DNA from: Pseudomonadota bacterium
GTDB lineage: Bacteria; Myxococcota; UBA9042; PHBI01
Assembly (NCBI GenBank): GCA_005772945.1
Contig: SXIE01000315.1
Span: 1-11,714, forward strand
Reading direction: 5' to 3'
Length of the DNA: 11,714 bases
Both the position numbers and the translations under genes were made by a program. Each line of letters starts with the position of its first letter. Positions within the stretch are counted from its first letter, which is position 1. A model generated the notes under the pieces. It made no database searches. It was not told the DNA's origin and was given only the letters and a program-made list of their open reading frames with translations. Shown here one piece after another: positions 1-6,906 of the stretch.

Positions 1-288
1 CCGGTTCGTTCGCCGGTGTGTCCCTTCGCCGCACACTCCGTCGCTTCAATTGGCATATTCGCCAGTGACGGATTCGTGCGCCCTCGAACCCCCGACTTTC
101 ACTCTTTCGATCGCGCTTGACTCACTATCGGAGATTGGCACATTTGGCAACCCCAAGCGGCTGCCGCGGCGCTATGAGACCTCGACTTCGGAGGTCCCAT
201 AGCGATTGCTCTTTCGCCGTTGCCGTTGGCTTCGCCGCGCTGGCGGTCGTCTCACACGAGGCCGTCACCGGCGCGGGGAGCCAAGTCA
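1..288. other. Left-edge region without a convincing gene
   Basis: GC content is about 60% over positions 1-180 (counted), lower than in the coding regions to the right. The second plus-strand frame is open from the window edge to a TAG at 200-202, which falls inside the hairpin at 170-204. It could be the tail of a plus-strand gene that starts outside the window, but its third-position GC is only about 65%, so codon use does not support it. The first frame stops at 118-120 and the third at 66-68. A TTGACT at 117-122 resembles a -35 box, but I see no matching -10 box about 17 bases downstream. Confidence 0.4.
170..204 (+). terminator. Strong stem-loop, candidate terminator of an upstream plus-strand transcript
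   Basis: CGCTATG (170-176) pairs with CATAGCG (198-204), and GACCTC (178-183) pairs with GAGGTC (191-196). One A/C mismatch separates the two stems, and the loop is the 7 bases GACTTCG. The plus strand continues with ATTGCTCTTT, which is moderately T-rich, so a plus-strand terminator fits better than a minus-strand one, where no T-rich tract follows. It could instead be a leader structure of the gene downstream. Confidence 0.4.
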
Positions 289-330
289 ATGGCGCGCCCC
301 GCCAACCCCAAGGCTGCTTCCATTCGTAGT

Positions 331-360
331 CTCCTGCCACGAGCTCGCGCTCGCAGGAGG
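331..360 (+). promoter_or_regulatory. Hairpin that pairs with the Shine-Dalgarno at 355-360
   Basis: CTCCTGC (331-337) is the exact complement of GCAGGAG (353-359), which contains most of the AGGAGG Shine-Dalgarno at 355-360. Inside it, GAGC (341-344) pairs with GCTC (349-352) around a TCGC loop, leaving CAC as a left-side bulge. The result is an 11-bp stacked hairpin ending four bases before the ATG at 364. If that ATG is the real start, translation would be hindered unless the structure is opened. If translation begins at 289, this is simply coding sequence. Confidence 0.4.
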
Positions 361-363
361 CCC

Positions 364-1899
364 ATGCAGCACCGTCCTCGCTCATCCGTTCCCAGCGCTC
401 CCCAAGGCGCGCGCGGCGCACAGGGCCTCGCCACGAGGGCGCGCTCAGGGGACGCACCCGGTTCCTTCGCCGAGCAAGAGGCGCACCTGGCACCCGACGG
501 CGCAGCGGATCGGGCCACGCAGCCGCGCCATGCATCTTCGGCACGGGCGCCCGGCGGGGCGCAGTCCGCTCGCGAAGAGCGCGGAGCGCTTGCCCACGGC
601 GAGTCCGCATTGGTGGGCGACGCGCAGAACCGGGTGGCGGTCGCAACAGCGGCGGAGGTCGTCTGCACCGGTGTCGACGCGGCGCACCGGCCGTCGTTCA
701 GTTGCGAGGTCAGCGTGCCCTTCACGGCGATGCTGGCGGGCATGCGCGGCGCTGGAATCACGCTCGAGGAGCTACGCGCCGTCAGCGCGCTCGCGCTCGC
801 GGGCGGTCCCGACAAGGACGCCACGGCCTCGGCCGCGCCCTCGCAGCGGGCCCTCACCATCCGAGTCGCACCGCTCTCGGCGCCTACGGCCTTCAACGCC
901 TGCGCCTTCGTCGTGACGCTCGCGTCGGGCAGGCGCCTGCACCTCACGGTCGATGTTCCGCGGTTCCACTGCGACGTCACGCTCTGGGAGCGCCATCAGC
1001 TGGAGACCGGAATCGAGGAAACGCAGCGCGGTATCGAGAGCATGCGGGGGATGGAGTCCCGCGCCGCGGAGGTCCTGCTGCACCCGCCGAGCGCGGACGT
1101 GGGCCCCGAACAAGCCGAGCTCGACCGGGAACTTGCGGCCTTGGAGACGACTCGCCGTGCGTTGATTCAGCGCACCGCGCTGCTCAGGAGCGGCTGGGGA
1201 GCGCTGACGCCGGCGCTGCAGCGCCAGGCGGCGGAGACGCTGCGCGATCCGAGTGGCGCCGCAACACCCGAAAACCGCGTGGCCGACCTCGGCCGTAAGC
1301 TCGGCGGCACGCTGGATCGCCGGAACGGGCCTCTGACGCTACTGAAGAACAACCGCCAGCTCGCTGACGCGCTGCGCGGCACCCGGGCGGGAGCGACCAT
1401 GCGCATGCTACAGGGGCTCGACGCGACGGCCGAGGAACTGCGCGCGGAAATTGCGCGCCGCGATCAGGAGGTGCGCGAGGCGCAGGCAGAGCTGGAACGA
1501 GCGCTCACCGCGGAGAGCGCGCTGTTCGAGCGGGTGCTTGCCTTTTCGGAGGACGCGATCCTGGCGCAACCAGGGCGTGCACCCGACACCGGTCGACACC
1601 TCGAGAGTCTGCGCAGCGAGCTCGCATCGCGCGCCTCTTCGAGCGCCACGCTCCTCCGGATCATCGAGCGCAAGCTCGCGGCCCCAGCCGTGGAACTCGC
1701 GTCGGCACACGTGCGCCGCGACGCCGCAAACGGCGAACTGGAGAAGCTGCGCGCTCAGCTCGCCCGGCAACAGGTGGAACTCGCGACCTTCCGCGGCCCC
1801 GTCTTCGTGATGCTCGGGCGCCGAGCGGAGCGCTTGCCGACGCGCGTGTCGGACGCGCGGACCGGCCCGAGTGCGGGCGGCGCTCGGGCGCCACGCTGA
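364..1899 (+). CDS. Unrecognised protein with coiled-coil-like C-terminal half
   Basis: I do not recognise this 511-residue protein. Residues 1-90 are rich in Ala, Arg, Gly and Ser and look disordered. Residues 95-205 look like a mixed beta region with four Cys (C101, C114, C180, C203). From about 205 to 475 it is mostly charged helix (about 205-275, 345-395 and 410-475) with Glu/Arg/Leu-rich, coiled-coil-like spacing. A short hydrophobic stretch, GPVFVMLG, lies near the C-terminus. I see no signal peptide or membrane segment. The start is uncertain. ATG 364 has a perfect AGGAGG, but only 3 bases away and inside a hairpin. ATG 289 has GGGGAG at 8 bases and would add 25 residues. The frame is also open to ATG 220. 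High third-position GC after about 600 supports a real gene. It is convergent with the minus-strand gene ending at 1995. Confidence 0.6.
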   Translation: MQHRPRSSVPSAPQGARGAQGLATRARSGDAPGSFAEQEAHLAPDGAADRATQPRHASSARAPGGAQSAREERGALAHGESALVGDAQNRVAVATAAEVVCTGVDAAHRPSFSCEVSVPFTAMLAGMRGAGITLEELRAVSALALAGGPDKDATASAAPSQRALTIRVAPLSAPTAFNACAFVVTLASGRRLHLTVDVPRFHCDVTLWERHQLETGIEETQRGIESMRGMESRAAEVLLHPPSADVGPEQAELDRELAALETTRRALIQRTALLRSGWGALTPALQRQAAETLRDPSGAATPENRVADLGRKLGGTLDRRNGPLTLLKNNRQLADALRGTRAGATMRMLQGLDATAEELRAEIARRDQEVREAQAELERALTAESALFERVLAFSEDAILAQPGRAPDTGRHLESLRSELASRASSSATLLRIIERKLAAPAVELASAHVRRDAANGELEKLRAQLARQQVELATFRGPVFVMLGRRAERLPTRVSDARTGPSAGGARAPR

Positions 1900-1994
1900 C
1901 GTCCCAACGTGGCGGTGGCGGCGATCGCCGATGCGCTTCTCGTCGGGCGCTCGCCGATCCGGGAAGCCGATCGCTTGCGGACGCCTCGCGCGGC
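1900..1994. other. Convergent gap, 95 bases, with a 12-base palindrome
   Basis: This gap separates the stops of two converging genes. It holds a perfect palindrome, CGGCGATCGCCG, at 1919-1930. No stem followed by a T-run is visible on either strand, so no classical intrinsic terminator can be called. Confidence 0.35.
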
Positions 1995-2930
1995 TCAGCG
2001 CGTGCGCGCCGACCACGCACGCGCGACGCACGCCGCGAGCGGGGCTTCGAAGGCCGTGCGGAGCGCCGACCACTCGGCGTCGCTGGCTTGGTGCGCCCAG
2101 ATCATCGCGCTGTCCCCGAGCCGCAGGCGCTGCGCGTCGCGCGCGTCCGACGTCCAGGTCGCGCGCGCATCCGCGGGACTGCCGCCGAGGAGCAGCAGCG
2201 CATTGAAGGTCGGCCGCCCATCGAGCCGACCGCACGCCGCCTCGTAGGGAGCACGCCGACAGCGACCGCCCGCGAGGCGTGGCGCGAGCGCGGCGGCGAA
2301 GACGTACCCGCCGCCGAGCATGGCGAGACACTCGGTCGTCCACCCGAGACTCGGGTCGCCCTCGAGCGGCAAAACGTCCGCGAGGCACGCCTCGAGCGCG
2401 GGCGTCACCGCCGCCTGGAAGGCCCCCAAGTCCGCCTCTGATGGGGTCGCGGTGGTCCCGCGCGCCCCGCGCACCTCAGCCCTCAGAACGCCGACCGCGA
2501 CGCGGTGATGGAGCTCGTCGCGGACCTCGCCGGGCGTCGGATCCCCATCGAGCGCGTCGTCATGCGCCGAGTGCCAGACCTCGTAGCGCTTCTCGTGGAG
2601 CCCGACCGGATCGCGATGGCGACGGCCCGAGTGGTCGTCGCCGACCGACGCGACCCACGTCCCGCCCGCTTTCCGCGCGACCTTCAGCGTGACGGTGCCG
2701 AAACGGTCGCGCCCGCCGAGCGGCCCCGCGACCACGCCCGCCTTCGTGACGAGGGTCGCTTTGCCGAGCGGCGCGAGGCGCGGGAGGAGCGCGCGGATCC
2801 GGGCCTCGCAGCGCGCCCCCCACGGCGGAGGTGGTGTCGCCTTCGCGGACGCCGAGCCGATCGCCACGGCGAGCGCGAGCGCCGTACACGCGGCCCGCCA
2901 CACGCGCCGTGAGCGATTCCCGAGGAGCAT
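1995..2930 (-). CDS. Secreted protein of unknown function
   Basis: This 311-residue protein begins with a clear Sec signal peptide: basic residues (RSRR at 6-9), a hydrophobic core (about 13-25), and a likely cut after SASA at residue 29. The mature part is not a family I recognise. It has dispersed Cys (for example in WGARCEAR, LEACLADV, TTECLAML, GGRCRRA, EAACGRL and AACVARA) that could form disulfides in the periplasm or outside. The motif GLHEKRYEVWHSAHDDALDGD is rich in His and Asp, but I can assign no catalytic family to it. ATG 2930 was chosen because it lies just before the signal peptide, 14 bases after the transaldolase stop, with a GTGAGG ribosome-binding site upstream. The frame stays open into the transaldolase gene, but that part is shadow. 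It is probably co-transcribed with the transaldolase; a shared role is not evident. Confidence 0.75.
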   Translation of the reverse strand: MLLGNRSRRVWRAACTALALAVAIGSASAKATPPPPWGARCEARIRALLPRLAPLGKATLVTKAGVVAGPLGGRDRFGTVTLKVARKAGGTWVASVGDDHSGRRHRDPVGLHEKRYEVWHSAHDDALDGDPTPGEVRDELHHRVAVGVLRAEVRGARGTTATPSEADLGAFQAAVTPALEACLADVLPLEGDPSLGWTTECLAMLGGGYVFAAALAPRLAGGRCRRAPYEAACGRLDGRPTFNALLLLGGSPADARATWTSDARDAQRLRLGDSAMIWAHQASDAEWSALRTAFEAPLAACVARAWSARTR

Positions 2931-2944
2931 CGGCGCCGCCTCAC

Positions 2945-3592
2945 TCAGGTCGCCGGGACCTTCTTCCAATCCTCGAGGAAGCGCGCGAGCCCGAGATCGG
3001 TGAGCGGGTGATTGAACAGCTGGCGGATGACGCTGACCGGCATCGTGCCGACATGTGCGCCCGCGAGCGCCGACTCGAGCACGTGCTGCGGATGCCGCAG
3101 CGAAGCGGCCAGGACCTGCGTCTCGAGCTCGTAGTTGCGATAGATCGTGAGGATGTCCTCGACCAGGCGCATGCCGTCCGAGCTCACGTCGTCGAGGCGC
3201 CCGACGAAGGGGCTGATGTAGGTCGCGCCCGCTTTGGCGGCGAGCAGCGCCTGGGTCGGCGAGAAGCACAGCGTGACGTTCGTCGCGATGCCGAGGTCGA
3301 AGCAGCTCTTGGTCGCCTTCAGTCCCTCGCGCGTCAGCGGCAGCTTGACGACGACCTGATCGCCGTAGGCCGCCAGGCGCTTGGCCTCGCTCATCATGCC
3401 GGCGTAGTCGATCGCGGTCACTTCGAGCGACACGGGGCCCACCACGATCGCGAGAATGTCGCGGATGACCGCCTCGAACGGGCGACCGGTCTTGGCGACG
3501 AGCGAGGGATTGGTCGTCACGCCGTCGCAGAGCCCGAGGTCGATGGCTTCCTTGATTTCGGCGATGTCGGCGCTGTCGATGAAGAATTTCAA
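2945..3592 (-). CDS. Transaldolase, short (TalC/FSA-like) type
   Basis: The 215-residue protein matches the small transaldolase / fructose-6-phosphate aldolase family in length and motifs. It should be a cytoplasmic TIM-barrel enzyme that moves a dihydroxyacetone unit between sugar phosphates in the non-oxidative pentose phosphate pathway. Visible landmarks are MKFFIDSAD (D6), GVTTNPSL (24-31), the Schiff-base lysine K83 in [15 protein letters not shown] (T107) and SPFVGRLDD (127-135). By alignment from memory with E. coli FsaA, positions Q59 and Y131, typical of the aldolase, are E57 and F129 here, as in true transaldolases; I therefore favour transaldolase. The start is TTG (3590-3592) with GGGAG seven bases upstream; a nearby ATG in another frame runs straight into TGA. 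It appears to be the first gene of a two-gene unit. Confidence 0.93.
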   Translation of the reverse strand: MKFFIDSADIAEIKEAIDLGLCDGVTTNPSLVAKTGRPFEAVIRDILAIVVGPVSLEVTAIDYAGMMSEAKRLAAYGDQVVVKLPLTREGLKATKSCFDLGIATNVTLCFSPTQALLAAKAGATYISPFVGRLDDVSSDGMRLVEDILTIYRNYELETQVLAASLRHPQHVLESALAGAHVGTMPVSVIRQLFNHPLTDLGLARFLEDWKKVPAT

Positions 3593-3714
3593 CCCATGTC
3601 TCCCAGCGGCGCTGCATGCGGCGCGCGCGTTCCTTACCGTTGCGCGTCGGCGCTGTCGACAGGTCTCGCGAGATCGTTTCTCATGCGGCTCGGAAACGGA
3701 CGAGGAGTGGCCCG
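3593..3714. promoter_or_regulatory. Divergent promoter region with two adjacent 10-base palindromes
   Basis: These 122 bases lie between the TTG of the transaldolase gene and the ATG of the barrel protein gene, so both promoters should be here. Two perfect palindromes lie one base apart: CTGTCGACAG (3653-3662) and TCTCGCGAGA (3664-3673). They could be regulator sites shared by both directions, but short CG-rich palindromes are common in such DNA. I see no good -35/-10 pair on either strand. Confidence 0.4.
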
Positions 3715-4350
3715 ATGCGCCAGATTCAAGGGACGTCCCGCACGACGCGCGGGGCGCTCACCCGGCTCGCTGTCGCGATCAGCACGTGCGCGGCGATCTT
3801 CACCGGAGCCGCTCCCCGTGCGCACGCCAAGGACATGGACGGACGCTTCGGGATCGGGCTCGAGCAGTCGCTCGGCGGCGTGAGCGGGCTCGGGATCCGC
3901 TACTTCGTCAGCAACGCCCTGCGCCTCGACCTGCTCACCGGGATCGACCTCGCCTTCGTCCCCAAGGACGGCAAGACCGAGGTGTCCGCGGGCTTCCAGG
4001 GCTCGACCGGGATCGCCTTCCACTTCGCGCGCTCGCTGCACGCGAACCTGTCGATCGGGTTCCGACTCGCGCTCGCCTACCGCGAGCTCGACGCCCTCAA
4101 GCTCCTCAACCCGACGGCCACCGACGCGGTCGTCGACGTGTCGATCGAGATCCCGCTGGCCCTCGAGGTCTGGCTCGCCGACAGCTTCAGCCTCGGCGCC
4201 TCGACCGGAATCCTCTTGGACTTCGTCCCCAAGAGCGGCGCCCAATTCCGCGGCACGGGCGCCGGCTCGAGCGCCCCGGCGGGCTCCACCGGGCTCGGCT
4301 TCGGTGCCGGCAGCGTCATCGCCACGCTGTCGCTGATGTATTACTTCTGA
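3715..4350 (+). CDS. Small outer-membrane beta-barrel protein
   Basis: The 211-residue product starts with a signal peptide: basic segment to about residue 17, hydrophobic core 18-32, likely cut after AHA at residue 38. The mature part (about 173 residues) consists of alternating hydrophobic/polar strands such as [44 protein letters not shown] and [10 protein letters not shown]. It ends in Phe preceded by Tyr-Tyr, the C-terminal aromatic signal recognised by the outer-membrane assembly machinery. Size and pattern suggest an 8-strand barrel of the general OmpX/OmpW/opacity-like kind; the exact family is not assigned. Transport or a purely structural role are both possible. ATG 3715 was chosen over the upstream ATG 3616 because GAGGAG lies 8 bases before it and the signal peptide starts there. 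It is divergent from the transaldolase and stops 5 bases before the convergent lipoprotein stop. Confidence 0.82.
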   Translation: MRQIQGTSRTTRGALTRLAVAISTCAAIFTGAAPRAHAKDMDGRFGIGLEQSLGGVSGLGIRYFVSNALRLDLLTGIDLAFVPKDGKTEVSAGFQGSTGIAFHFARSLHANLSIGFRLALAYRELDALKLLNPTATDAVVDVSIEIPLALEVWLADSFSLGASTGILLDFVPKSGAQFRGTGAGSSAPAGSTGLGFGAGSVIATLSLMYYF

Positions 4351-4355
4351 ACCCG

Positions 4356-5321
4356 TCAGGGCGTCGCCCCCGGCAGCGCGCATCCCGCGGGCCCGCCGCA
4401 CGCGCCGTCGCCGAAGTCGATCGCATCCCCGAGCGCCGTTTTTTCGCTCGCCGTCGGGAGCCACGCGCCGCCCTCGCTGCCCTCGACGCCGCCCATGATG
4501 GCGCCGACGCGCCGCGACGCGCCGATCCCCAACGTGCCGTCGGCGTGCGCGACGAAATCGGTCGTCCACACGCCGTCCGTGCTCGGGCGACCCACGTCCG
4601 TCAGGCTCAGGAACTGGAACGACACGTCGCGCACCCAGGCGACGCGAAAGCCGTCCGCGCGCGCGTCGCTTTGTTCGAGGCCGAGCGCCCACGCCGCATA
4701 CGTGCCGTCGGTGTCGACCAGCGTCGTGAAGGGTCCCCAGTGGCCGTCGTCGGCGCGCGCGGCGCACGAAAGGCGGACGGAATCGATCGTGCGCGCGAGC
4801 TCGCCGGTCGCGGCCACGCCGCCGGAATCGGCGCGATGCTGGATGTCGGAGGCGCACGCGACGACGCGCCCGCTCGGGGCCCTGCCCGCGATGGCCCAGA
4901 GGAACCCGCCCGCGGCGCGCGAGAGCACGACCGGCGTCGCGTCGGGCGCCGCGCGGTAGACCAGATCGTAGTGGCACTCGCTATCGACGGGCGTGATGGC
5001 GACGGTTGCACCCTTCTGGCCGTCGACCTCGGCGATGTCGGCGAGAGCGCTGACCGCAGCGGGACGACAGCGGAACGCGCGCACGACCTTGAACGGGGTC
5101 TGCGTCTCGGGGCTGGTCGCCTCGCGCTCGGGAGCGTCCGCGGCGCCTATGTCCGCGGCGCCATCCGCGGCCCCATCTTGGGCGTCCAGCACGCCGGTCG
5201 CAGTCTCGGCGACGGCGTCACCGACCGCATCCTCGGTATGCTGGCCGCTGGTCGCATCGTTGCCGCACGATGCAAGTATCGCGAGCCCCGCGACCACCGC
5301 GCGTCGGACGAGGTCACTCAC
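4356..5321 (-). CDS. Surface lipoprotein, unknown function, coupled to the Cys-rich gene
   Basis: The 321-residue protein has a short lipoprotein signal: VSDLVRR, then a hydrophobic stretch ending in the lipobox LASC, with lipidated Cys19. The next residue is Gly rather than Asp, which under the E. coli sorting rule would mean outer membrane. Residues 20-75 form an Ala/Asp/Glu-rich spacer, as in surface-displayed lipoproteins. The rest appears beta-rich with scattered Cys (FRC, SECHYD, VACASD, RLSC, and CGGPAGC near the end), and I recognise no domain. The start is GTG (5319-5321) with GGAGG five bases upstream. It overlaps the stop of the preceding Cys-rich gene by 8 bases (GTGAGTGA), a classic translational-coupling layout that suggests the two products act together at the cell surface. 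The stop lies 5 bases from the convergent barrel gene, leaving no room for a separate terminator. Confidence 0.8.
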   Translation of the reverse strand: MSDLVRRAVVAGLAILASCGNDATSGQHTEDAVGDAVAETATGVLDAQDGAADGAADIGAADAPEREATSPETQTPFKVVRAFRCRPAAVSALADIAEVDGQKGATVAITPVDSECHYDLVYRAAPDATPVVLSRAAGGFLWAIAGRAPSGRVVACASDIQHRADSGGVAATGELARTIDSVRLSCAARADDGHWGPFTTLVDTDGTYAAWALGLEQSDARADGFRVAWVRDVSFQFLSLTDVGRPSTDGVWTTDFVAHADGTLGIGASRRVGAIMGGVEGSEGGAWLPTASEKTALGDAIDFGDGACGGPAGCALPGATP

Positions 5322-6681
5322 AGGCACCTCCGAGCACGGTGCAGCGCGCGACGGCCGCGTCAGTGTCGCAACCTGCGGCATCGCACGACCCCGCGAGCGT
5401 CGCCTCGCACGCGGCCGCGACCGCATACCACCCGAGCCCGACCGTCAGGCACGGCGTCGTCACCGTCGCGTCGCTCGTCGCCCCTGGCGCGGAGGTCGCC
5501 GACGGCGTCGCGCCCCCGCACGCCCCTTCGCGCTCGCCGCTCTGCAGCTCCGCCTCGACCCCGAGCCACGCACACCCGGGGCATGCGAGCGTCGTCGTCC
5601 AGCGCCCGGCGCGCAGATCGACCGCGCAGCCGCCTGTGCCCTCGACCCCTGCGACCAACGCACCCTCGCTGGTCGCGCAGTCTTCGCAGCTCCCCCCGAC
5701 CCCGCCGTCCACGGTCGCCACCTGGCGCGCCTCGGCGCGAACCTCGCCGCCCACCGCGACCCCGCAGCGCACGCCCACCTCGAGCGCCGCGCGCTCGCCC
5801 CATGTGGATGTCGCGCCTCCCGCGCGCCAACGCCGCTGGAAGCCGAGGAAACGCGAGACCCCGAGACCCGCGAAGCCGGTGAAGCGCTCGCTCTCGCAGA
5901 ACGCGGCACCGCAGGCGAGCAGGCACGAATCCGTGTCGCAGGTGGTGCCATAGTTGCGCGTCGCTGCAAACTTCCCGCTGGCCGTGACACTGAAGGCGGC
6001 CCCCTGACAGAGGGTCACCTCGGCGCTCAACGCCACCTCGCCGTTCACGACGGCGCGGCATGCTGGACAGCCCTGACGCTCGCCTTCGAGGGCCCCGCGC
6101 GCGCCGAGGACGACGCCCGCGCGCCCGCCGACCAGCGGGCAGTCGACCCCGAGGGGCACCGATAGATCGAGGCTGGCGCTGAAGCGCTCCGCGTCGCCGC
6201 CGGGCACCGCGCACAGCGCGCAGGCCCCTGCGGCACGCGGGTAGGTGCATTGCCCCGTCGCCGGGTCGCACGCGTCGGCCGTGCAGGCCGTGCCGTCGTC
6301 GCAGATCTTGGCCGCCCCCGGCATACACAGACCCGCCAAACACTGGTCGTCACGCGTGCAGGCGTCCCCGTCGTCGCACGACGCGGCGCTCGGGAAGGCC
6401 ACGCACGCGCCGCCGACGCACGCGTCGCTCGTGCAGGCGTCCCCGTCGTCGCAGACCCGCGGCGCATGCTGACATCCTCCGAGCGGGTCACAGCCATCGT
6501 CGGTACACGCGTCGCCGTCGTCGCACGCCGCGGCCGCGAACACGTCCCGGCACACGCCGCCGTCGCAGACCTGATCGACGCAGGGATTGGCGCTCGCGCA
6601 CTGCATCGGCATGTTCACGCACCCGGACGGCGTGCACATATCGGCCGTGCACGCATCGCCGTCCTCGCACGAGACGGGCAC
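5314..6681 (-). CDS. C-terminal part of the Cys-rich repeat protein (no good start of its own)
   Basis: This frame is open from just after the amber codon (6705) to the TGA at 5314-5316; the first usable start codon is GTG 6681, giving 455 residues. No Shine-Dalgarno precedes that GTG, and the part would have no signal peptide, so independent translation into a useful exported protein is unlikely. From the GTG, repeats begin at C5, C28 (degenerate: CASANPC), C53, C77, C102 and C127. From about 155 to the end comes a Gly/Ala/Val-rich, probably beta domain with pairs CALC, CPAC, CEDC and CPGC and many single Cys, consistent with a disulfide-stabilised extracellular fold. I recognise no known family in it. 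The last 8 bases overlap the lipoprotein start. Confidence 0.6.
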   Translation of the reverse strand: MPVSCEDGDACTADMCTPSGCVNMPMQCASANPCVDQVCDGGVCRDVFAAAACDDGDACTDDGCDPLGGCQHAPRVCDDGDACTSDACVGGACVAFPSAASCDDGDACTRDDQCLAGLCMPGAAKICDDGTACTADACDPATGQCTYPRAAGACALCAVPGGDAERFSASLDLSVPLGVDCPLVGGRAGVVLGARGALEGERQGCPACRAVVNGEVALSAEVTLCQGAAFSVTASGKFAATRNYGTTCDTDSCLLACGAAFCESERFTGFAGLGVSRFLGFQRRWRAGGATSTWGERAALEVGVRCGVAVGGEVRAEARQVATVDGGVGGSCEDCATSEGALVAGVEGTGGCAVDLRAGRWTTTLACPGCAWLGVEAELQSGEREGACGGATPSATSAPGATSDATVTTPCLTVGLGWYAVAAACEATLAGSCDAAGCDTDAAVARCTVLGGACE

Positions 6682-6906
6682 GTGGCGGCAGAGCCCGTCG
6701 GCGCACTAGTCGCCGGTGCAGGGGTCGCCGTCGGCGCAGTCGGCCGGCACGCAGCCGCCGCCGCAGGCCGGGGTCGGGGTGAACGAACATTGTCCGGCGA
6801 TGCAAGTGTCGGTCGTGCAGTCGAGGCCGTCATCGCACGGCATGAGGACGTGCTCGCAGGTGCCCCCGAAGCAGCTGTCGAAGGTGCACGCGTCGCCGTC
6901 GCTGCA
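6247..6906 (-). repeat. Nine tandem Cys-rich repeat units (23-33 residues each)
   Basis: The units begin at codons 148, 171, 204, 227, 250, 275, 299, 324 and 349 of the full frame, so the period is mostly 23-25 residues, with one of 33. The common form is C-x-DGD-x-CT-x-D-x-C followed by a Gly-rich turn and C. The fifth unit lost DGD. Two 24-base copies are identical at DNA level (6355-6378 and 6430-6453), which points to recent duplication or exchange between units. The DGD and D residues could bind calcium, but the full EF-hand spacing is not present. Confidence 0.85.
6706..6708 (-). other. In-frame amber codon (TAG) inside a Cys-rich repeat
   Basis: The minus strand reads GAC TAG TGC GCC GAC GGG. 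Replacing TAG with CAG gives CTGDQCADGLC, which matches the sister repeat CTRDDQCLAGLC further on. The next base is T, and nothing downstream resembles a known read-through signal. Confidence 0.85.

Noticed and set aside
135..151. Sigma-54-like promoter (TTGGCACATTTGGCAAC)
   Set aside because: The GG and GC elements are separated by 8 bases, but the sigma-54 -24/-12 pattern needs 10, and the -12 box is not TTGC.
2..202. Plus-strand frame open from the left edge, possible gene tail
   Set aside because: Codon use is not clearly coding, there is no recognisable motif and it is short. It is kept only as a remark on the left-edge region.
2931..3617. Upstream extension of the secreted-protein frame
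   Set aside because: It overlaps the well-supported transaldolase, and the signal peptide begins at ATG 2930.
3456..5882. 808-residue plus-strand open frame
   Set aside because: It lies across parts of five genes in other frames, is made of low-complexity Arg/Ala/Pro sequence and has no recognisable domain. Long antisense frames are expected at this GC content.
6247..6906. CRISPR-like array
   Set aside because: The periodic repeats are in frame and encode a regular Cys pattern. Unit length varies and there are no constant repeats with unique spacers.
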